The notes below the pieces were generated by a model that saw only the letters and a program-made list of their open reading frames with translations, searched no databases and was not told where the DNA came from. Both the position numbers and the translations under genes were made by a program. A stretch of 62,000 nucleotides of DNA, from assembly GCA_012295275.1 (NCBI GenBank), contig CM022671.1, positions 2,337,878 through 2,399,877 on the forward strand, in the 5' to 3' direction. This DNA is from Chrysomallon squamiferum (Eukaryota > Mollusca > Gastropoda > Neomphalida > Peltospiridae). Of the stretch, positions 55,860-62,000 are shown in pieces (positions within the stretch are counted from its first letter, which is position 1; the number at the start of each line of letters is the position of its first letter).

Positions 55860-56800
55860 TTCAAGATGGCAGTTTAAACATTTTTCTTTATTTATGATGA
55901 TGAATAACCGGATTTATGTAATGTTAAACTTAATAGATTCTTCAATCTTCCTTGTTAATCATGTTTCTAAACATAATGGTTCTACGAAGATTTTTCAAAA
56001 ATCGTTTAAACAGTATTAATGAAATGAATTGTTAGAAAAAGGTGTATGAAAAGTGTATCTAGTCGTCTGCTGCTAAATGTTAAATTTCTATTTAATGCAT
56101 CGTGATGAATTCAGTAAAAGTTCGTATTAACATAGCACAACAACAACAACAACACCACAACAGCAACAACTATTACAACCATTTAAAAAATAAATAAATA
56201 AACAAAAAGAAAAACAATTCGTTATAGTTCATTTGAATCAAAAAACAAATTGTACACGACAGTTTTAACACGACTACGGGAACCAATTTTATAACATTGT
56301 TTGAATTCGTAAAACACAAAAATAACTTCCTGTTTTTTATTTATTTAATTAGTCGTGAAAACTCACGTTATCTAAAGTTACTACGTCAGCTATCAAATTA
56401 CCTTACACGATCACGTTCGCATTCTCCAGAAATGTTTTATCTCTGTTCAGTAAATAAAGAAAGATTAATTTCTTTAGTTAGAAATCTTTCTTCTCGGGGA
56501 ATTGCCACCACTACAGTCTACTTAAAAGACCGTTATTTGAGACGAGTTGTTCAATACGATGAATAGTTTTCTTATTTTGTTTCTTCAGTAGAAAAATCTG
56601 ACAGTTATCCTGCTATCAAGATTTATAATATATTAAAATAAATAAAATAAAATAAAATCATGATTTATATGTTTGCACAATATGGCTAGACTGTAAATCA
56701 TATTCTCGCTATACAGAGGAAACTTGTAAAACTGGAAACTGTTTAGATTATTGTGTCTAACACCACCTTTAGTTTTATCACTTGCTATTGTCTTTCTTCT
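55860..56800 (+). repeat. Dispersed block E, most complete copy
   Basis: Homologous to 1-1000 (+), 47500-48330 (-) and 21230-21440 (-). It contains a possible phase-2 terminal exon: after TTTATTTAATTAG at about 56355 the frame reads RENSRYLKLLRQLSNYL through NLSSRGIATTTV to LRRVVQYDE, with its stop at 56564-56566. Differences from the 47-kb copy inside this frame are mostly amino-acid changing and other copies are frameshifted, so coding is not established. Confidence 0.75.
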
Positions 56801-57059
56801 CGATGAATTAAACAAAAATGACTGTTACTAAATCGAGGAGTGAAATACAATGAATACTTTTCTAATTTTGTTTCTTCAACAGAAAAATTTGGTATCAATT
56901 CTGATGGTCACATTTGTATTGTGAAAATAAGTGTTTCATATAACTGTCACCTGCAGATTAAATTAAATAAAAATAAATAAACAAGAAGATGTTTAAATAA
57001 ATAAATTAAAAAAAAAAAAATGAATGAATGATCGAACGAAAAAGCAAGCAAGAAAACGA

Positions 57060-57696
57060 ACGAACAGACATTGAAATAATAACTGACGTCAGAAAAATTA
57101 AATGATTTATTAATAACTTTAACAGTCTTGTAAACATCCAAATAAATAACAGAGACTAAAATTTAAAAATTGCATTTTAAACAAAACATTTCGAATATAT
57201 TAAAGACTAAGTAGCTAGTATGTCTTCGAAATTAGAAACAAACTAAAAACATTCTACACTTACATTTTTTATTGATCATGTGATTAATATTATGTTACAT
57301 TGATTTAGACTGGATGCTGTTGAGCAGGATCCAGAAAATTGTTCACATTCCACGTAGTGTAATAAACGAGTCATTTTGCTCAGACTAGAATGGGAAATAG
57401 TCCAGGGACGCGAACCAAGGAGAACTGGTCCAGAGACCTATCACACTATAGCGATTTGTTGTTTTCTTTTTTCGTATTATTCAATGTTGTCTTCTTTTTT
57501 CTATTTGAAACTAATACAAGGAAGCTTTAATAACTAAATAATTTGTGAAAAGAGAAAAGTAATGTTTGTACTAGACATACAAATATTACATTCGTCCAAG
57601 TATTCTGATATTACAATATTACAACTCAGAGTTTGTTTTTTCTTGATAATCTTTCTTATTATTACTATTCTCCTCCTCCTCCTCCTTCTCCTCCTC

Positions 57697-57765
<69 letters not shown>

Positions 57766-57925
57766 GTTATTATTATCATCATCATCATCATCATCATCAT
57801 CATTTGGAGTAAATATCTAAAATATTCTTCTCAACAAGCAAGCTAACGGCTATACTTATGTTGAAGATAGTCTTTGTCTCTTCCTTTCTTTTTTTCATTC
57901 TCCTTTCTTTTTTCTTTCTCCCTTG
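57060..57925 (-). repeat. Duplication C, copy 2: 3' flank of the right-edge receptor
   Basis: Direct duplicate of 22431-23359, with compound trinucleotide runs at 57665-57803. Confidence 0.75.
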
Positions 57926-60000
57926 TTATGAAACTTCTGGAATAAAAACATCTTCTACAATAGAATGCAAATATATCTGGTTGTTGTTGAAACATAACGG
58001 AATTTGTTGAAAGTTATTTGATGAACTGTCCGAGAAACTCTCTAACTGAGATTCATTAATTTGATCATAGTGATCAGTAACCGTTGATGTGTTATCAGAC
58101 AAAGAAACTGATTCAGGTGCTGAATTCGGTTCTTTACGTTGAGCGTTCTTCCATTTCCTGGAACAAAATAAATATTCATTTATCGGTCAATATTTTATGG
58201 ATTCTGTTGCAATCACATACAAGGAATTTTTAATACATGAAACATAAAGGAACGGGAAATGACACCCAGTGCATTCATATAGTAACAGAAACACGTGTAT
58301 GTAGAAAGATAAATAGAGGGTACGTGGCAGGAAGAGTAAATAATCCATACAGCTAAAATAGCATATATAGACACACACACACACATACGTCTTCGTTTTT
58401 CACTGGCCCTATAACCATGCCAATTAAATCAGATATGTACGCAGACACTCATGTACACGCACATACGTACAGAATGAGTGATAATCACTGACTCACTAAA
58501 AAATATTTAGTCTGTAGATACTTTATTTTTTCGATTGTCTCCTTTGTGCGTACACTAAATCTGGCAGATCTAACACTAGCTTACCAAATAATCAAAATAA
58601 ATTAAAATTAAATACAATAAAATAAAATAAGCACAAAAATTGTTTACAGATCATTAATAATAAATGCACAAGAAAAATGAAAGAAATCCTTCATACACGC
58701 AAACACGCAGAGTACGAAATATGTATGCATAAAATGCTATAAATATGTCTGAGTGTAAATCTCTAAATTAAATTAACAAACATTCGCGCACATATTATAT
58801 TTATTACACAACTGCAGTATAATTTCTAACAACTTACTTGCGTATAACATAAGCAGCTAAAAGAACAATGAAAAATAGAACCGCCGTAGTCAATGCAATA
58901 ATTAATTCAAATTTTGTCGCATAATCTACAAATACAAAAAGTAAAATAAATTTAAAAAAATAATAATAATAATTACACGGGGTTCATCAGTGATATACAT
59001 TATTATCATTTAACAAAACGAATAAAATTAAATATTGATAAACATGGCTTATTAGAAATACATAATGAAATCTGTAAATGAAAATGAACATATAATGATA
59101 TATTAACAAAAATTTATAAAGCAGTTTTAATATTCATTGTAAAAAACATAACAGTGTAATTAAAAAGTTTCAGATCTTGTATTCTTTTATTTTCTTTCTT
59201 TTCTTTTTTTTTTTCCCCATGGAATATTTCATTTGGATATCATTAAGTGTATTTGCAACTTCACATATTATGCCATTATATATTTTACCTTCAAGTTTAG
59301 GAGAATTCTGCAGACAGTATCTGCCGGTCCAGCCAGGATAGCAGCCTTCAAGACACGTTCCATCATTTTCACAAAGTTGTTTAATACAGTTTTTACTGCA
59401 CTTCTTGTTACATGTGTCACCATACCGTCCATCAATGCATCCTTCGGAACATTTTGTTCCAATTTTGTTACAAGTTCCATTTCGACATCCTAAACTGCAT
59501 TTCTTCTCACATCGGTCTCCAAACCATCCTTTAACACAACCATGTAAACACTGCCCTGAATCTCGACTGCAGGAAGATTTGTTATTATTGTTGTAATTTA
59601 AAATACAATTCTCTGAACAGCGATCTGAACAGTTGTCACCAAAATACCCTTCTCTGCACACGTGACAAATTCCTGTTTGTTTCAGGCAGCCATATTTGTT
59701 GCAGTTGTTGCACTCGTGTTGACACTTGGGTCCGAACCAACCAGAACGACAGGAATCTAAGAATAATGACCATGTCAGTGTTTTCAGTGATAAACATATT
59801 TTAATATTAGATATTCGCTTTCTCTCTATCTATCTTTCTCTGTCTGTCTTTCTATCTATGTGTCGATCTCTCTCTATCTCTCTCCAATATGTGTGTGCAT
59901 TTATAAAGTGTTTATACGTGTGTGTCTCACTGTCACGGGGCATTCATATCTTCAAAGGATAAAACTTGTATCTTAAAAGAGTAACCAATTATTCCCAATA

Positions 60001-60063
<63 letters not shown>

Positions 60064-61409
60064 TACATTTTCTTTCTTTCTCATTTACTATTCATCTCTT
60101 TTTCAAATATTAATTTTTAATAATTATATGACCACTAACATTATCTTTTAAAATTTAATAAATTTGTGGTCTACCTTCGGCAATTTTGTTTTTACTGCCA
60201 CAGTCGGTTCCAAAGTATCCATGGCGACATTCGCATGAACCATCTCTCTGACAATCTCCTCCAAGACATCCTTCATTACACCTCAGAGAACAGTCTACGC
60301 CATACATTTTGTCTTTACATTTTAAACAGTTGTTTTCCTTGTCACATTTTAAACAGTTTTCATTACAATTTGTAGGTATGCATTGATCTCCAATGTACCC
60401 AGTTTTACAACCATGTATACACAATGTCCCATCGTAAGAACATTCTGAATGCAGACAACCCTCGCTACATTTTTCACGGCAGTGATTTCCCCACCAACCT
60501 TTCTTGCAGCCATCTAGACATTCTTGTGAAAATTGATCACACACGGGTTTGCTGCCAGAAGGCGATCCACAATTGTCTGGACATTGTTCTTTACAATTCT
60601 TGCCGGTGAAACCAGGAGAGCATTTGTAGCAAGAACCTGTGACTTTATTGCATCCATCGACATCGCAGTTTAAACATTTAAGAGTACAGTTTTCACCATA
60701 CCATCCAGAAAAACACAATTTGCAACTGCCATTGCACTGTATGCAGTTGTATGCCCAGTCATGTGGTTCGGTGAAATTTCTCTCTGAAATAATAAATAAA
60801 TCAATAAATCAATAAATCAATAAATCAAAGAGATAACTTGTATAAAGATTTTCTAACAATGGTCCACAGAGGAAATAGCTCAGTGGAAGGTCATTATGTC
60901 ATAGGTCGACCCTCTCAATGCGCTCACTCAGCTATTTGCCATAGCTTCCCTCCCCTTGTGACAAACCGTGGTGTATCTTCTTTCCACATCGATCATAATA
61001 AATGAGCAGACAACACAGATGTCATAAGAGGTTATGATAAAAACAATAGTACATATATATGCATTTGTGTCTAACTAAATATTTATATATCTTATTATCT
61101 CACTCTCTCTCTGACTGTCTGTTTAACATAATTGCCGTTTATATGCACAAATACAGCATAGAAAATGTATTAGATAATTTCAGATTAATTATTTATATCA
61201 TCATTAAAAGAGATGGAAAAGAAATATTTACCATTACTATTACATATTCCGCTCTGGCGATCGCACTGTTTGCATCTGCTACAACTAATATCACAGTGTT
61301 TTCCGTAATATCCCGGCATGCAGCGTAAACAGAACCCTTCACAATAGGAGCAGTGTTGTTGATGGTTTATACCTAATAATGAAAATAAAATAAAACAAAC
61401 ACACATCAT
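57926..61409 (-). CDS. Chimeric multi-EGF-like type I membrane receptor, 5' end uncertain
   Basis: Coding exons with consistent phases are 61232-61372 (or to an ATG at 61409), 60175-60783, 59289-59756, 58838-58925 and 57926-58157, giving 524 codons if the ATG at 61409 is used. That start gives MMCVCFILFSLLG, a short but plausible leader. However, the acceptor TTATTAG at 61373 and homology with exon 2 of the 50-kb gene make a separate signal exon beyond 61410, possibly outside the window, equally likely. Exons 1-2 carry type-A-like EGF units (CMPGYYGKHC, CFSGWYGENC, CKKGWWGNHC, CRHGYFGTDC). Exon 3 carries five units shared with the 25-kb gene. The membrane helix is about LIIALTTAVLFFIVLLAAYV, and the tail ends in VEDVFIPEVS. 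No stop or frameshift was seen. Confidence 0.82.
60003..60062. repeat. (TG)n microsatellite in intron
   Basis: Pure TG run in the intron between the 60175-60783 and 59289-59756 exons of the right-edge receptor. Confidence 0.95.
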
Positions 61410-62000
61410 TATATTTATGTATGTGAATTCGTGTCAGAGTTGATATAACATCAGTGCAATTAAATAAATAAACATAAAAAACATTAAATAAATATATGAC
61501 AATAACAAGAAAGAAAATAATGAAGAAAGTAAGACGTAACTGTGTAAGATAATGTAATGTTATGTACGCAAAGCAGCAAAACGTAATGTAGTGTAACATA
61601 CATACATACATACATACATATTTTAAAACACATCGATATGTACATACTATAATACCGACTGTAATTGTATGGAAATAACAAACATGATAAATCTTCGACT
61701 GCAGGCGTCTTCACTAGAATAGGTAAAGACATCTTAACTTGTTTCATTAAATGCATCTTCATTCGATCCGTTTAGCCACCTAAACAGTTAACCGCGTAGA
61801 AACTATTTTCTTTCTGGGTTTTTTGTCCACATATTAATTAATTTACTTATTTATTAATTTATTAAATTAATTTACCTGATCTACCACTGATGTCATAGTG
61901 CTATTAGACTCGCGAGAGTTATCAAGTTGTGCGAGAGATGCTCTATAATTTGGTGTTAATTATTGTTTCTGCGACATTCAGTTTCTTACATAGAACTAAA
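61410..62000. other. Upstream of the right-edge receptor
   Basis: No signal-peptide exon like the type-A or type-B leaders was recognised on the minus strand. A short (CATA)n run lies at about 61598-61620. The true first exon may lie beyond the window. Confidence 0.5.

Noticed and set aside
60886-60913. tRNA gene or tRNA-derived SINE head (TAGCTCAGTGG and GGTCGACCC)
   Set aside because: The A-box-like and B-box-like motifs are only about 17 bases apart, too close for a tRNA or an intact SINE promoter, and no cloverleaf can be drawn. It may be a deleted SINE.

Overview
This is nuclear DNA from an animal. It is AT-rich, intron-rich and crowded with microsatellites: (AAT)n, (GA)n, (CA)n, (GATA)n and (AGT)n. 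Coding exons are short and bounded by GT/AG splice sites. The repeat load, the divergent GTF2H3-EIF2B1 pair and a local family of multi-EGF-like receptors fit a mollusc, most plausibly a cephalopod such as an octopus. That placement is inference; no ribosomal, mitochondrial or species-diagnostic sequence is present. A 200-base run of N (17309-17508) marks an assembly gap.

Layout. (1) 1-6.9 kb: duplicated non-coding blocks, some inverted relative to blocks further right, plus one orphan signal-peptide exon (5208-5253, +). (2) 6.96-15.74 kb: two recognisable conserved genes, head to head. GTF2H3 (TFIIH p34 subunit) is on the minus strand and EIF2B1 (eIF2B alpha subunit) on the plus strand. Both look decayed: EIF2B1 has in-frame stops and deletions, and GTF2H3 has a phase break and lacks its zinc-binding exon. 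They keep their introns, so they are not retrocopies. (3) 17.5-30.9 kb and 42.8-62 kb: a cluster of cysteine-rich EGF-like (GxxGxxC) receptor genes, pseudogenes and orphan exons made by repeated segmental duplication. Three models are intact at exon level: a type I membrane receptor (23360-25883, -, 471 codons), a short plus-strand protein ending in a hydrophobic tail (50529-54400, 261 codons), and a membrane receptor at the right edge (57926-61409, -, 5' end uncertain). (4) 32.3-41.9 kb: a repeat island bracketed by ~300-bp inverted repeats. It holds a tandem array of (GATA)n units, a 45-bp satellite and an array of potential 30-nt microexons read on the minus strand.

How the receptor genes relate. 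Two 5' cassettes recur. Type A has a signal peptide like MLRLLLIILFCFLIEG followed by phase 1-1 EGF exons. Type B has the signal peptide MGVLLLLLFTVPSVYS and two EGF-like units in one exon. Two 3' ends recur: a membrane exon (phase 1 in, phase 2 out) plus a conserved cytoplasmic tail, or a short hydrophobic end. The right-edge gene joins type-A-like 5' exons to the same 3' half used by the type-B gene at 25 kb, so exons have been shuffled between copies. Type B (-) and type A (+) exons repeatedly sit head to head. The most unusual object is the microexon array at 32.7-38.5 kb. Its exons are also phase 2-2, compatible with insertion after a phase-2 membrane exon, and would add decapeptide repeats to a protein tail.
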